The position numbers and the translations under genes are program-made. Positions 22,065 to 34,028 of a stretch of 64,000 nucleotides of DNA are shown piece after piece. The stretch is from Lathyrus oleraceus (Eukaryota; Streptophyta; Magnoliopsida; Fabales; Fabaceae). The stretch lies in NCBI RefSeq assembly GCF_024323335.1, contig NC_066581.1:181839330-181903329 (forward strand). Reading direction: 5' to 3'. Within the stretch, counting starts at the first letter, position 1. The number at the start of each line of letters is the position of its first letter. Under the pieces are notes generated by a model. It was not told the origin of the DNA and made no database searches. It saw only the letters and a program-made list of their open reading frames with translations.

Positions 22065-22661
22065 TTCGAACGGTGCATAACAACAGGAACATCAACAGCA
22101 ACCCAGTTGTTGCAAGTGTGGTCGCGTGTTATAAAATTGGCACAACCTTCGTCTTCATCATTGTCTTCAATAATGGCAGCTTAGTGTTGATCATCCTTAT
22201 GAATGAACCCTCCACTGTGGAAAGCTTCTTGCATAGCCTTGACATTGGCGTTGAATGACCCTTGCTGAAATCCTAGCCTTTCTTTATTCTTGTTTTTAAT
22301 AACTTCCACAACGTGACCCCATTTGTCGGTGCTACCAGCCTGAACAACCTCTTTGGCATCCTTCAGAGAAGACATGGGTGCCTCAGTCTTCTTCAATTCA
22401 TCAGCAATAGACAAAGCTTGGAACGATGTTCCAACTTCCTCTTCAGCATCTACATAAATAAAGGATGACAAATGGCTTACTAGTAATGCTTTTTCTCCAC
22501 CAACAACGACAAGCTTTCCGTTCTTAACAAATTTCAACTTCTGGTGCAGAGCAAACGTCACAGTGACAGGTTCATGGATCCAAGGCCTTCCCAACAAACA
22601 ACTATAGGTCGGGTGAATATCCATTACTTGAAAAGTATTTTGAAAATAAATCAGACCTATC
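22065..22661 (-). pseudogene. Element A: C-terminal part of gag-protease ORF
   Basis: Minus-strand sequence matching the end of E's gag-protease ORF: FQVMDIHPTYSCLLGRPWIH, LHQKLKFVKNGKLVVVGGEK, LLVSHLSSF, SGGFIHKDDQH, and the final WVAVDVPVVMH. The protease catalytic region lies upstream and is cut off by insertion of E at 22661/22662. The frame ends exactly at the intron donor. A stop in the middle (near 22181) splits the piece. Confidence 0.88.
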
Positions 22662-23789
22662 TGTAAGACCCCAATTTTGTCCCTAAGATCCCTCATGGCA
22701 TCATATCATATCATTCATTGCCTCAAGGATCATTGTGCACCTTGCTCTTTCCCTATGGGTGGGTTATTTTTTGAGAGTGATTTCTTGATCACCAAGCATG
22801 TTTTTCATTTTTATATCATTGCATTTCTTTTATCACTACCCAAAAGTACAAAAATATGTCATCTAACCCTTGTCTTGCAGATGAAGCAATCAACAGTCAA
22901 AGCAGTCAAAGGCAGTCATTGAGCAATAGGTGGTGGCCATTCTTGAGAAATTGGACCCCACAATCATTATCAAGAGTTCATATGAGCTATGATGTTATCT
23001 TGAATCAAAATCCCAAGTGGTAGAGGCTTGAATTTCATCAGAACATTGCCAGGTCATCTGAAAAACCTAGAAAGTCAACTGTCAGGTCAACTGTGGATTT
23101 GGAGGTGGGAAGTGATTAGAAATACTTCATTCATGTTCAAACAAGTCTCATTTGACATTTCCAACATCAACATTGAAGAAAATAAAGCCAGGTCAAAACT
23201 TTCCAAAAATAGAAAGTGACCTATAATTCAAAATTGCCAAAAATGGAAAGGTTTTAACCTAGCGTCAACTTCAAATTACGTCATCAAGAAAGCTTCAAAT
23301 GAAATTTTGTTGAACATGAAAGTTGTAGATCTTTCTCTCCCGTTTCCAAAAAGTCCAAGATCATCCACTTCTCATGTGTGGTTAAGAAGATGTGATCAAA
23401 TCATGGCAAAGTGTGCATGGAGATTCAAATGTGCATAACTTCTCAACCAAATGTCCAATTCAAGTGGCTCTTTTTTGTACATTCTTCTCTTGACCTCTAC
23501 TTTCCAAAATATGCATTGCATTACACCAATTCTCATCACATAATCATTTGCACATTCTTGGATTTTTGGAGGGAATTTTCAAAATTTGAAATTGGTGCAT
23601 TGTTTAAGCATGGTACCATTGCATTTAGCTTCAAAATGAGTTTTTAAGTGAATTTAAACATAAACCCGTGCACTGTTCACCCATGATTTTCATGTACAAG
23701 GGTGAAATGCCAATTTGCACAAACACTTCATTTTGGCTAATCCACTTAACCATTGCTTAAACATGTTTAGGAGAGTGATTAGGGAGAGG

Positions 23790-23798
23790 TATATATAG
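23790..23798 (+). promoter_or_regulatory. TATA box in E 5' LTR
   Basis: TATATATAG lies in a conserved context and recurs at 63488-63496 in the 3' LTR. It sits about 1.13 kb into the LTR, the likely U3 promoter. The F LTRs have TATAAATA at a similar depth (37514-37521 and 52694-52701). Confidence 0.65.
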
Positions 23799-25117
23799 CA
23801 AATCATAACTGTTTTTCTGCTAACAACACTTCATTTTTCAGATCTAGAAATTTTTCACACTTTTTTCTCTCAAAATTTTCTCTCCAATTCTTCAACAATT
23901 TGCATTTCCTTTGGTTGATTCATGCTTCTGGAGAGTTCTTGAGCAAGATTGAAGGAAGATCCATAGCAATTGGTGTTGTTTTGTGGAATACTCGAAGCTT
24001 TGAACATCAATGGTGAATCCAAAATTTGTGGAGATCGTGTGCAATTGAGCTGCAATTCCTCTTCCAATCATCCATACAAGTGTTCTAGAGGAGATTTTGA
24101 ACACTGCAAGGCTTGAACAACACCAAATCCAGTTCTGCTTCTACAAGAGGTTACAAATCGCATCTCATAACTTTGATTTTCATTGCCATATTATGATAGA
24201 TCTTGTGATGCTGAGTAGTTTAGGCTTTGAATCGTGTGAATCCATGCTGTATTGAGTAGGATATGACTGTTTGAAGTTTGGATGATGATTTTTCTTTTCC
24301 TCGATCCGTTCGTGTTTAAGTGTTGTTGCATGAAATAATTGTGGATTTTTTATCTATGTTGAATGTACTACACGATGCCATGCTCATTTGTGATTTCTGG
24401 ATGTTTTAAAAAATTTCTGGAAAAGTGGATGAAGATCTTCATGATCTTCATCGTATGTTCATACTGTTTTCCAGATTTCCTGGAGAATTTCCTGCGGAAT
24501 ACATAAGCCTTGCTGCGAATTTACTTGTGAGTTCATCATTGTTTCCTGCGGATTTCATTCCCGCGCCTTGCATGTGTTATCCTAGGGTTTGAATGCTATA
24601 GGTCCACGTATTTCCATGCTAGCTTCTGATTGGCCAGCGCTGGCGTTTAATGAAACGCCGCGTTTTGGTCCTGGCGCCAAATTCAAATGTGGCTTGGCTT
24701 CGATTCCGGCTTGTAGCAAAAATTCAAATGCCATGTTGATTCATTTGTTTTCCCACCCTATTCATTCATACATGCTTCTCATCTTTTTTTTAATTTTTCT
24801 CCATCTTTAAAAATCCATATATAATTGAAAATTGATCCAAAAAATATGAGGATTTTTGCATGATGTCACATTTTCTGCCTATTATTTTTTGGTTATTTTT
24901 CCATAAATTGTGCACGGCTGGAAATTATTTTGTGCTAGGGTATTTGATCATGTATGCTTCTTGTACCTTGCCTTGACATATCTTTTGTGAAATGCTGAGC
25001 TTTTATCCAATGAATCTGAAAATTTGCATGATGAAACTAGACTCTCGGCTTGACATTTTGGTGTTGATTTGGTATTTTTACCATTTGTAGTTTCTGTTTT
25101 ATGATCATGTTAAGGTA

Positions 25118-25140
25118 GGTGTGACAATTTGTGTCACACC
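25118..25140 (+). other. Conserved LTR hairpin GGTGTGACA / TGTCACACC (E copy)
   Basis: Perfect 9-bp arms around the loop ATTTG. The same arms are found in D and in both F LTRs. Confidence 0.75.
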
Positions 25141-26387
25141 TTTGCTTGTTCATCTTATGTGATGTGTTTGCCTTGCCAAATGAATTCCAAATGCTCTGAT
25201 TTTTTGTGTGATGCATATTATGGATGTTATGAATGAGCATGAATTTTCTTGGAATTATTTGATTGATTTCTGATTTAATTGAGATTTTTCATTCTGGTTG
25301 GTCACATTTGAGCTTTAAAATAGTCGTGAACTTCAATTAATCATGAAATGGATTTGGTAATTGATATTGATGTGAGACCTTTTGGATTGTTTCAAGATGT
25401 GTTTGATGTTGATTCATGTTAATTTTCAGCTTCTGTTTTAAAAATTTTCTCCATCTTTGACCCTAGGCTTTGACCTAGTGGTTTGCTTCTCATCTTTGAG
25501 TTTTGTTTTCAGGTTGAACATCCAAGTTATATGGTTCATGATGATCCATCATTTGAGCATTTGATGTTTTCCTTTGATTACTAACATTGTGTATTTTGTA
25601 GGGTTGTTAATTCATTTGAGCTTGACTTGTGGCTTATGCCCTTTGCTTATTGGGTTTGACTGTTGATATTAACTGTTGGTTGTTTGTCTGTATAGTTGTA
25701 CTGATTTGTTTGATGTTTCCACAGGTACATTAGTTGCTTAAGTTCATTTTGAACTTGCTTTTGCTTGGTTGCTTAACCACTTAGGTATAACCTCTCTTCT
25801 TCATGTAGTCTGGAAGACCTATCCTGTTATGTGGGCAGGCACCTGTCTGAAGTCCTCCTTAAGAGGCAATGCTTGTGATTGTTTACTCTTTGTGCTAAGC
25901 AGGAAAAGTCCTCTTATGAGGCAATTGGTAGATAGAAGAGATGTGTAGTCCATCTCCTACTATTCAGTGTGTCATCCCTTTGCTCACATAACATGTTGAT
26001 GCATTGTGGATATTAACCCAAGATCTTATATAGTCTACTTGTGGAGAAGAGTTCCAACTTTCTGAACTCCCACACTTTCTATTATTCAAAGCTCTCCCAG
26101 GCCAGGGATAAGAGCTATGAGGCACACCCCTCATCTCCATTTTCATCCGCTTCACCCTAACTCTCAATGTTAAGGTTAAGAGCACAACATACCCCATTCC
26201 AGTTGACTTTAAAGTCTAACCTTGTTTGAGCCTAATTGCTTGTATATAGTGTGTGCTAACTGACTTGTTTGTCTGATTGTTTGATTCATCTATGCATATC
26301 TGCTTGAGTTTGCCTTTGTGCATTTATCATCATCATTTGTATATTATTTCATAAACTTTGCTTTATAGCATTTTTTGATTTGTCCAT

Positions 26388-26690
26388 GGAGGAGACAAGC
26401 ATAAGTCCATTACTTGGCAGTTGTTCTTATGATATGGTGGGAGACTAGTATAAGTCCATTGATTGGCATCTGGTATCCTTGTTATTTTGTTGTGTGAGAC
26501 TAGTATAAGTCCATTGATTGGCATCTGGTATCATTGTTTTGTTTTAGGAGATTGGTGTAAATCCATTGATTGGTATCCGGTATCCACCTTTGTTTGTGAG
26601 ACTAGTATAAGTCCATTGATTGGCATCTGGTATCATTGTTTTGTTTTAGGAGATTGGTATAAGTCCATTGATTGGCAACCGGTATCCATT
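26388..26690 (+). repeat. LTR minisatellite, about six ~52-bp units
   Basis: The unit core is GAGACTAGTATAAGTCCATT followed by GATTGGCATCTGGTATC, repeated with variation from 26388 to 26690. The F LTRs hold about three units of a related repeat (40573-40720 and 55773-55920) and D about two (9723-9812, minus strand). Confidence 0.8.
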
Positions 26691-27712
26691 TTTCATTTAC
26701 TTATTTGCATTGTTGCCTCATTCCAAAGGAATCACTTGAATCATTTACATATGATTTCAAGAGGTGAACATCGAAGAAGTTTTACACTCCTTCATCCACC
26801 CACCTTGTGTTTCTTTAAACCTCCATCTTTGCATGCTAATTTCAAACCTGAAAAATATTGTGCAAACATTTTCATGTCTTTTCAAATTAGAAACCTAAGC
26901 TTTAGGCCTTTGATTTTTCAAACTCCATTTCATAATACTTCTTTGAATTGAATTCTAATCATACTTTGACCATCTTTTGTGAATAAATCCTAATTGGTTA
27001 ATTTCACTCATTCAATTGTTTTGTGGCTTTGTCCATTCTTGATAAGTTTTCATACATTAGCCATAGGTTTGATTTATCCTAGTTGGTTGATGTTAATCTC
27101 ACCTTTTTGTCCTTAGTGATTGAATTGTAAGACTTCCTTGCTTATTATAGGGTTAACCCCTCACTAGCAAGTTGAAGCTTTTCTCACATGGTGGACTTGT
27201 TGTTTGTATAAGGTTGAGTTTTCTCCCGTGGATAACGAAAGACCTTAGGGCTTTTGTTTTAAAATTGAATCCACTCATATTTTGGAAATCTTTTAGCCGA
27301 ACTACGGCGTTTTGATCCTTACCTTCCATGGAAAGGTACGTAGGCAACGGGTTCATCCGTTCAAACACAAAAATAATAACTTGTATATTCTTTTCTCATC
27401 CCTTCCATCATGTTTGCATAATAATATTTTCATAACAAATAACATTTCTTACAACAAGTGTGAAAAGGGCTCCCTAGGAGTACCTAGGACGTTTTGGGTG
27501 CCTAACACCTTCCCATTGCGTAATTAACTCCCTTACCCAGATCTCTGATCTTTTCATTAGTTTTCTATGTGTAAAACTTCTTAGGCTTTTGTTCGCTTTT
27601 TAGCCATTCCTTTGGATAAATAAAAGTGCGGTGGCGATTCGATTTCTTTGTATGCTTTGCTTTTGATTTAATCAATAAATCATAAAGTGACGAATACACC
27701 GCTACAGAAAAG

Positions 27713-27730
27713 TGGCGACTCTGCTGGGGA
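27713..27730 (+). promoter_or_regulatory. Primer-binding site of E (tRNA-Arg type)
   Basis: TGGCGACTCTGCTGGGGA starts six bases after the LTR end. Its complement would be a tRNA 3' end ending CGCCA, and Ogre is reported to use tRNA-Arg. F has the same site with one C-to-T change (41225-41242). Confidence 0.85.
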
Positions 27731-28730
27731 CTAGCTATTTCCTTAGTGGGTATTGCCTACTTTTCACCCTTGTTGTATGATATTGTTTATTTGTTATATG
27801 ACATATTTTTGTACAATTTGGGATAACTGTATTGATTGTAATGTTTGAATTGCTTGATATACAATTGTTGTTTGCTTGGTGGTCTCTGTGAGATGAGTTC
27901 TATACCCGAACTCGAGTGCACCTTAGGATAGGAGAATGGCGTAGTCTTGTCGACTTGTGTGGAGTATTCCTTAACAAGTTGACTTGCGAGTCCATTCACT
28001 TGGTGGAGGTCATGTTGGATTAATAATGTCACACAAGTTATTTGTGGTTAGGCATTATTCTTTCAATCATGTGCTTTAGAAGCCAAGGACCTTAGTTTAC
28101 CAAGCCCATCTTGGCCTATTTTTTGGACGTAGTGCGGAGGTCGTTCAGATGTCAGATCTGATGCGATTGTTACACGATACTACACTCATAAGAGTCCCTC
28201 TTGAGAATATTTTTGGAATACGAGTATTCGTTCCTCCGATAATATCCGAAAGATGGGATGATGATTATGGGAACCTCTGGTAGAACATGTTCGGCAGGTT
28301 TAAACCCTAGTACACTCCCTTTGGGTGGTTCTTAACCGAGACTCCATGCTCGTGACTCTCAACAAACCCGTGATTCATGGTTGAGTCATTCAGACATCCT
28401 TAATATCAATGGAACTTGGGTGTCGATAAGGTGAAAACCATAATCCACCAAAATTGATGGTTGATATTAAGGATGATTGAGCCGGTTCATGTACCGTTAA
28501 TATCAATGGAACTTGGGTTTTGATAAGGTGTAAACCATAATCCACCAAAATGGATGATTGATATTAACGATACAATGAGCTTTCCCATGACCTTTGTCTG
28601 GTGTGCTTTGTTTGATCCTTGAGTGTGATTGTTGAATTCATGCATTCATGCATTCATCTGCATTCATGTCATCAGAAAAATCAGAAAATTTTCAAGGAAC
28701 TTAAAGGGTTTATTTGCAAAATTTTCAGAC
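27731..28730 (+). other. E leader with two tandem hairpins
   Basis: This is a 1-kb non-coding leader between the primer site and ORF1. Two related units each end in inverse complements: 28395-28409 pairs with 28461-28475 (15 bp), and 28495-28506 pairs with 28558-28569 (12 bp). Both enclose about 50 nt. No other structure was noted and no ORF is conserved. Confidence 0.7.
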
Positions 28731-30179
28731 ATGAAAAGACCAAAAAGGCATACAAAGAAGTACAGCTTTAGACAACCCGATGTGAAAGAGTTAAGGAATT
28801 TGACATCTTATGTACTAGATCCCTTGGGTTTCAAAGCTCGTTATGGGAAGCTTCTGCCTCTGTTGACTACTCAGGTTGATGAGGGACTGATGAGCACTTT
28901 GGCGTAGTTCTATGATCCTCTATATCACTGCTTCTCTTTCCCGGACTTCCAGCTGTGGCCTACGCTTGAGGAGTATGCTCATCTTGTGGGTATTCCTATT
29001 CTGGATCAGGTGTCGTTCAGTGGCTTAGAGAGTATTCCGACTGCTCGAGAGATTGCAGACTTTTTGCACATAGATGAATCCCTGATTAAAGCTAATCTGA
29101 CTACCAAAGGTGGAATTCAGGGTCTTCCTTTTGATTTCCTCATCGCTCAAGCTACCGTTTATGGGAAGGCCATGAGTGAGGATGCCTTTGAGGCTTTATT
29201 TGTGTTGCTCATCTATGGTTTGGTATTGTTCCCCAACATCGACAAATTCGTGGATGTGAACGCCATTAGGATCTTTTCTGTTCTTAATCCCGTTCCTACT
29301 CTGTTGGGTGATGCCTATTTCTCTTTACATCTGAGGAATGCAAAGGGTGGAGGAGTTATTGTGTGCTGTTTACCTCTATTGTATAAGTCGTTTATTTCTC
29401 ACTTACCGCAGACGGTTGCTTTCAAGGAGAACAAAGGATGTCTACGGTGGTCTCAGAGACTTATGTCTCTCACTAATGACGATATCTCTTGGTATGATCG
29501 CGTGTATGATACTGTTCAGATTATTGATTATTGTGGTGAATTCCCTAATGTGCCTCTTCTTGGTACATGTGGTGGGATCAGCTACAATCCTATCTTAGCA
29601 CGTCGTCAGCTTGGGTTCCCCCTAAAGAATAAACCTCATAACATTCTGTTAGAAGGTGTATTCTTTCAGGAGGGTAAAGATCCCCAAGGCTTGAAAGCCA
29701 GGATGGTCCGCGCTTGGCGCAATATTCACAAGAAGGGTAGAAACGAGTTGGGTCCAAAGAACTGCATTGCTTTGGAGCCTTATACTTCTTGGGTCAGACA
29801 GAGAGCTTCTGAATATCTTATGCCATATGACTATCTGAGACCTACACCGTTGGATGTGTCTGGGCCTTCAACCCTCCCCAACCAAGGCGTAGAGGAGTTG
29901 AGAGAAGAAGACCTTTCACGTGCCTGGATCCGTGAAAGAGAAGAATTACTTCAGCAGATCAAGGAGAAGGACGCTCTGATCGAGTTTCTCGAGCATCAGG
30001 TGATCGATGATCAGAATGATACTTGGACTTCTCTGCTTCCTCAATCTTCCAAATTCTGGAAGAGGAAGTATGATCGATTCGCAAAGGAGAAAGCAGATAT
30101 GGAAGCAGCCTATGAGAGAGAGATCAAGAAGCTTTGTGTTTCTCGTCTTCCAGCATCTCGAGCTTCTAGGGATCCATAG
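28731..30179 (+). pseudogene. E ORF1, the extra Ogre/Tat upstream ORF, with one internal stop
   Basis: The start is MKRPKRHTKKYSF at 28731. A TAG at 28905-28907 interrupts the frame before FYDPLYHCFSFPDFQLW; the rest is open to 30179, so the frame covers about 480 codons. Conserved blocks include TLEEYAHLVGIPIL, FVLLIYGLVLFPNIDKFVD, PVPTLLGDAYFSLH, and WVRQRASEYLMPYDY. A coiled coil (REREELLQQIKEKDALIEFL) is near the C-terminus. Proteins of this kind occur in Ogre ORF1 and in many plant genomes as an uncharacterised domain. Its function is unknown. The TAG fits a C-to-T change from a Gln codon. Confidence 0.85.
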
Positions 30180-30479
30180 GATGTTTATTTTCCTTATCCC
30201 TTGTAATAATCAAAAATGTTGTACTTCTTTGTCTCGAATATATATTTGATGAGATATTTTCCATATGCTATTAAATGCTTAATATTCAAAAATTGCAAAT
30301 AGAACCATAAAAGTTCCTTGATAATAAAAAACAAAACATATGCACAACCATCACATGCATCATTTTGCATAAGCAGGTTGTTCCGGTCTTCTTGTCTGTG
30401 GCCTAACTTTGTGCTCTTCATTTATTTTGAAGACAAGTTGACTCACCGGTATTACACCAGAGCCAATTCTGCTAGAGTG
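30180..30479 (+). other. Spacer between ORF1 and gag of E
   Basis: This is an AT-rich 300-bp spacer. The gag frame is already open from 30318, and residues such as KLTHRYYTRANSARV just before the chosen ATG look gag-like, so the real gag start could be upstream or after a splice (GCATAAGCAG near 30368-30377 is a possible acceptor). Confidence 0.5.
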
Positions 30480-33400
30480 ATGGATCAACTTGAACAAGAG
30501 AACAGAGAACTGAAGGAAGAGGTCGCCAGATTGGGTGCTCTGATGGAGCAATTGTTGGCTGCTCAACATCAACTTTCTCCACCTCCTGCAACTCCTCCCC
30601 AGAGGACTGTGATATCAGAGGTTGCGTCTTCAACTGTGCCTGCTGCTAGTGCTCACTTCATGCCGAATGCCATGCCAGCCGGGTTTCCGTGGGGTATGCC
30701 TCCTGGTTTCATGCCAGATATTCCAGCTCCAACTTTTGCTTCTATGCCGGCATCTAGCCCGGTCCTTGCAATGCCTCCTCCTGTCGTGCATACCATTCCC
30801 AGGGTAGACGACACCATCTATCATTCTGAGCCGTCTGAGGGCCCAGATGTTAATGAGAAGATGGATGCTATGAATGACCAATTCCTCGAGCTCCGAAAGG
30901 AATTGAAGACCCTCCGAGGGAAAGATCTGTTTGGCAAGTCTGCTGCTGAACTTTGCCTGGTTCCCGGTGTTAAGATTCCGGTCAAGTTCAAAGTCCCTGA
31001 CTTTGAAAAATATAAGGGGAACACCTGCCCTCTTGCTCACCTGGTTATGTACGCCAGGAAAATGTCTACTCAAACAGATAATGATCAGCTGCTGATTCAT
31101 TATTTCCAGGATAGTTTGTCCGGTGCAGCTCTTCGTTGGTATATGAGCCTTGATAGCGCAAACATCTGATCCTTCAACGATCTTGGCGAAGCCTTCGTTA
31201 AGCAATATAAATACAATGTTGATATGGCGCCTGACCGTGATCAACTCAGGGCCATGTCCCAGAAGGATAAAGAGACATTCAAGGAGTACGCCCAGAGGTG
31301 GCGAGAGTTAGCAGCTCAGATTACTCCTCCGCTGGAAGAGAAGGAAATGACTAAGATCTTTTTGAAGACTCTTAGCTCATTCTATTATGAGCGGATGGTT
31401 GCGAGTGCTCCCTCTGATTTCACCGAGATGGTGAACATGGGGATGCGTTTGGAGGAAGGAGTCCGTGAAGGACGGCTGTCGAAGGATGAGATCTCTTCTA
31501 AACGGTATGGGGCATTTAAGAAGAAAGATGGGGAGGCACATGTTGTGTAGTCCCATGCTAAACCGAGAAGACCCTCTGTCAAGAGGAAGCCGGCGCGTCA
31601 TCAGCACCAGGTGGCTCATATAGCACCTGTTTTCAGAGATAGTGCTCAGTATCAGCAGCCTAATCAACATCAGCAACAACCTCAGTATCATCAACAGCAA
31701 CGTCGTCCACAGCAACAGGCTTACCAGCCTCGTGGCAGCACCAGTAATCAGGCCAATCTGAATTATGATAGGAAAAAGATCAGTTTCGATCCTATTCCTA
31801 TGTCATATGCTGAGCTATATCCTTCCTTGTTGGAGAGGAAACTGGTTATTCCTAGAGAGCCTCCGGCTGTGCCTGCTAACCCGCAGTGGTGGTACAAGCC
31901 CGATCAACATTGTGTTTATCATTCCGGTGCTCCGGGACACAATATTGAGAATTGCTATCCATTGAAGACCAAGGTTCAAGACCTTATGAGGTGCGGCATA
32001 TTGAGCTTTGAGGACTCAGGCCCGAATGTTACGAAGAACCCATTGCCCGAGCATGGGAAATCAGTGAACATGGTCCAGGGGTGCCTTGGGAAATATAAAG
32101 TCAAATATGTAAGCCATATTCGACAGTCATTGGTCGAGTTGCATCGTTTGCTGTGTCAGTACAGTCATATGGAGCATGACCATGACAGATGCCGCATCTG
32201 CTCTGTTAATAGATTGGGTTGTCGCCAAGTGCGAAGAGAACTTCAAGAGCTGTTGGATGAAGGAACTATAGAAATTCTTCAGAATCGAAATGTTGATGAA
32301 GATGAACCAGAAGTGAATGTTATCTCTCCTGTGTTCAATTTGCCTGAGCTTGTTGTCATCCGTTACGATGGTAGCAAACTGAAGGTCTCTCCTTCATTGG
32401 TGATCAAGCCTGCAGGCCCTGTGCCTTATTCTTCGGATAGAGCTATTCCATTCCGATATAATCCCGTTGTTGTGGAAGATGGGAAGGAAGTGCCGTTGCC
32501 TTCAACTTCGGTTGTTAATATTGCTGACGTGAGCGGGTTGACCCGTAGTGGTCGTGTGTTTTCTGCACCCCCGAAGCCTCATGTTACTTCTGATTCTGCT
32601 GAGAGTCCGGTTGGGACTGTGGTGAATGTTCAGAACCCGGCACCTGTTGCCAAACCCTCCTCTGTACAAAAGACTCCTGCTTCTTCTGTTGGCCCGAGTG
32701 GCATTGTGAATGAAGAATGTGATGAGATGCTAAGGCTCATAAAGAAGAGTGAGTACAACGTTGTAGACCAGCTTCTACAAACGCCGTCCAAGATCTCCGT
32801 GCTATCTTTACTGCTGAATTCAGAACCCCATAGGGAGGCTTTGCAGAAAGTATTGGACCGGGCTTATGTTGATCATGATGTCACTATTGAACAGTTTGAC
32901 AGTATAGTGGCAAACATCACTGCTTGCAACACTTTGAGTTTCTGTGACGCTGATCTCCCTGAGGAGGGAAGAGACCACAACATGGCTTTACATATTTCCA
33001 TGAACTGCAAGACTGATGCCATGTCCAACGTGCTGGTGGACACTGGGTCATCTTTGAATGTATTGCCGAAGACCACTCTTTCGAGATTGTCTTATCAGGG
33101 GCCTCCCATGAGGCAGAGTGGTGTTGTTGTGAAGGCTTTTGATGGGTCGCGCAAGACTGTGATCGGGGAAGTTGATCTCCCAATCAAGATTGGACCAAGT
33201 GATTTCCAAGTTACCTTCCAGGTAATGGATATTCACCCATCTTATAGTTGTCTCCTTGGTAGACCATGGATTCACGAGGTTGGCGCCGTGACATCCACCC
33301 TACACCAGAAGCTGAAATTCGTGAAGAATAAGAAACTGGTTGTGGTAGGGGGAGAAAAGGCTCTCCTGGTTAGCCACTTGTCTTCTTTCTCATACATTGA

Positions 33401-33766
33401 TGCTGAGGATGAAGTTGGAACGCCGTTCCAAGCTTTATCTATTACTGAGCCGATTGAGAAGAAGTCTCCTTCATTTTCTTCCTACAAAGATGAGATATTG
33501 GCCATTGAATGTGGTGCAGTTGCTGGTTTAGGGAAGATGATTGAGCTTGAAGATAATAAATCCCGGGTTGGTATTGGCTATTGTTCTGGGGCATTCAACG
33601 AGCGTGGTTTGTTCAAGAGTGGAGGTTTCATCCATGCTGATCAAGCTGAAGAAGCTGCTGCTATCTTGGAAGAGGATGCAGAGGATTTGAGCAACTTCAT
33701 CATACCTGGTGGTGTCTGCCATAATTGGGTCGCTGTGGATGTTCCTACGGTCATTCATAAGTCAGC
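30480..33766 (+). pseudogene. E gag-protease ORF (two internal stops)
   Basis: MDQLEQENRELKEEVARLG opens the frame with a coiled coil, followed by a Pro/Met-rich linker. The gag core is FKVPDFEKYKGNTCP through LSGAALRWYMSL, then FNDLGEAFVKQYKYN and FKEYAQRWRELAAQITPPL. Stops are TGA at 31167-31169 and TAG at 31548-31550, both at sites where C-to-T in CGA or CAG would make them. After a Gln-rich stretch comes a zinc-knuckle-like CVYHSGAPGHNIENC (near 31911). The retropepsin site VDTGSSLNVLP lies near 33039, followed by LLGRPWIH. The frame reaches the intron donor at 33767; without splicing it ends at TAA 33768-33770. Confidence 0.92.
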
Positions 33767-34028
33767 GTAATTTGTTCACTTTGTTCAAAACCCTTCTCCC
33801 ATGCCAAAAGGAGAAGTGATGACATTGTTGGCAGCATATATGCAATGATTTTTCATTCAATTAATGCATTGTTAAACATTTGTTTTTCCATTTGTTTTCA
33901 CTTTTTGCTTTTGCATGAAATCAGTGATCACAAAAAAACCCTAAAAAAGCATAAAATCAAACTTTTCATCTGCATAATGATTGCCTTGTTTGATTTCAAA
34001 AGCTTTTCATATCAAAATCATTATGCAG
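33767..34028 (+). other. Intron of E between protease and RT (262 bp)
   Basis: The donor GTAATTTG overlaps the TAA that ends the gag-protease frame. The acceptor TTATGCAG precedes GTTAATTCTTAAACC. Joining keeps the codon phase into the RT exon. Element A has the same donor octamer and a matching acceptor. Splicing at this position is known for Ogre; unspliced RNA would give gag-protease only. Confidence 0.8.

Larger units (their letters stand above)
22662..27706 (+). repeat. 5' LTR of E (5045 bp)
   Basis: It begins TGTAAGACCCC and ends CCGCTACA six bases before the primer site. The first 1641 bp match 62360-64000. It is related in blocks to the F/D LTRs but has different ends, so it belongs to a distinct subfamily. 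No convincing coding region is present; open frames on both strands look incidental. Confidence 0.93.
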
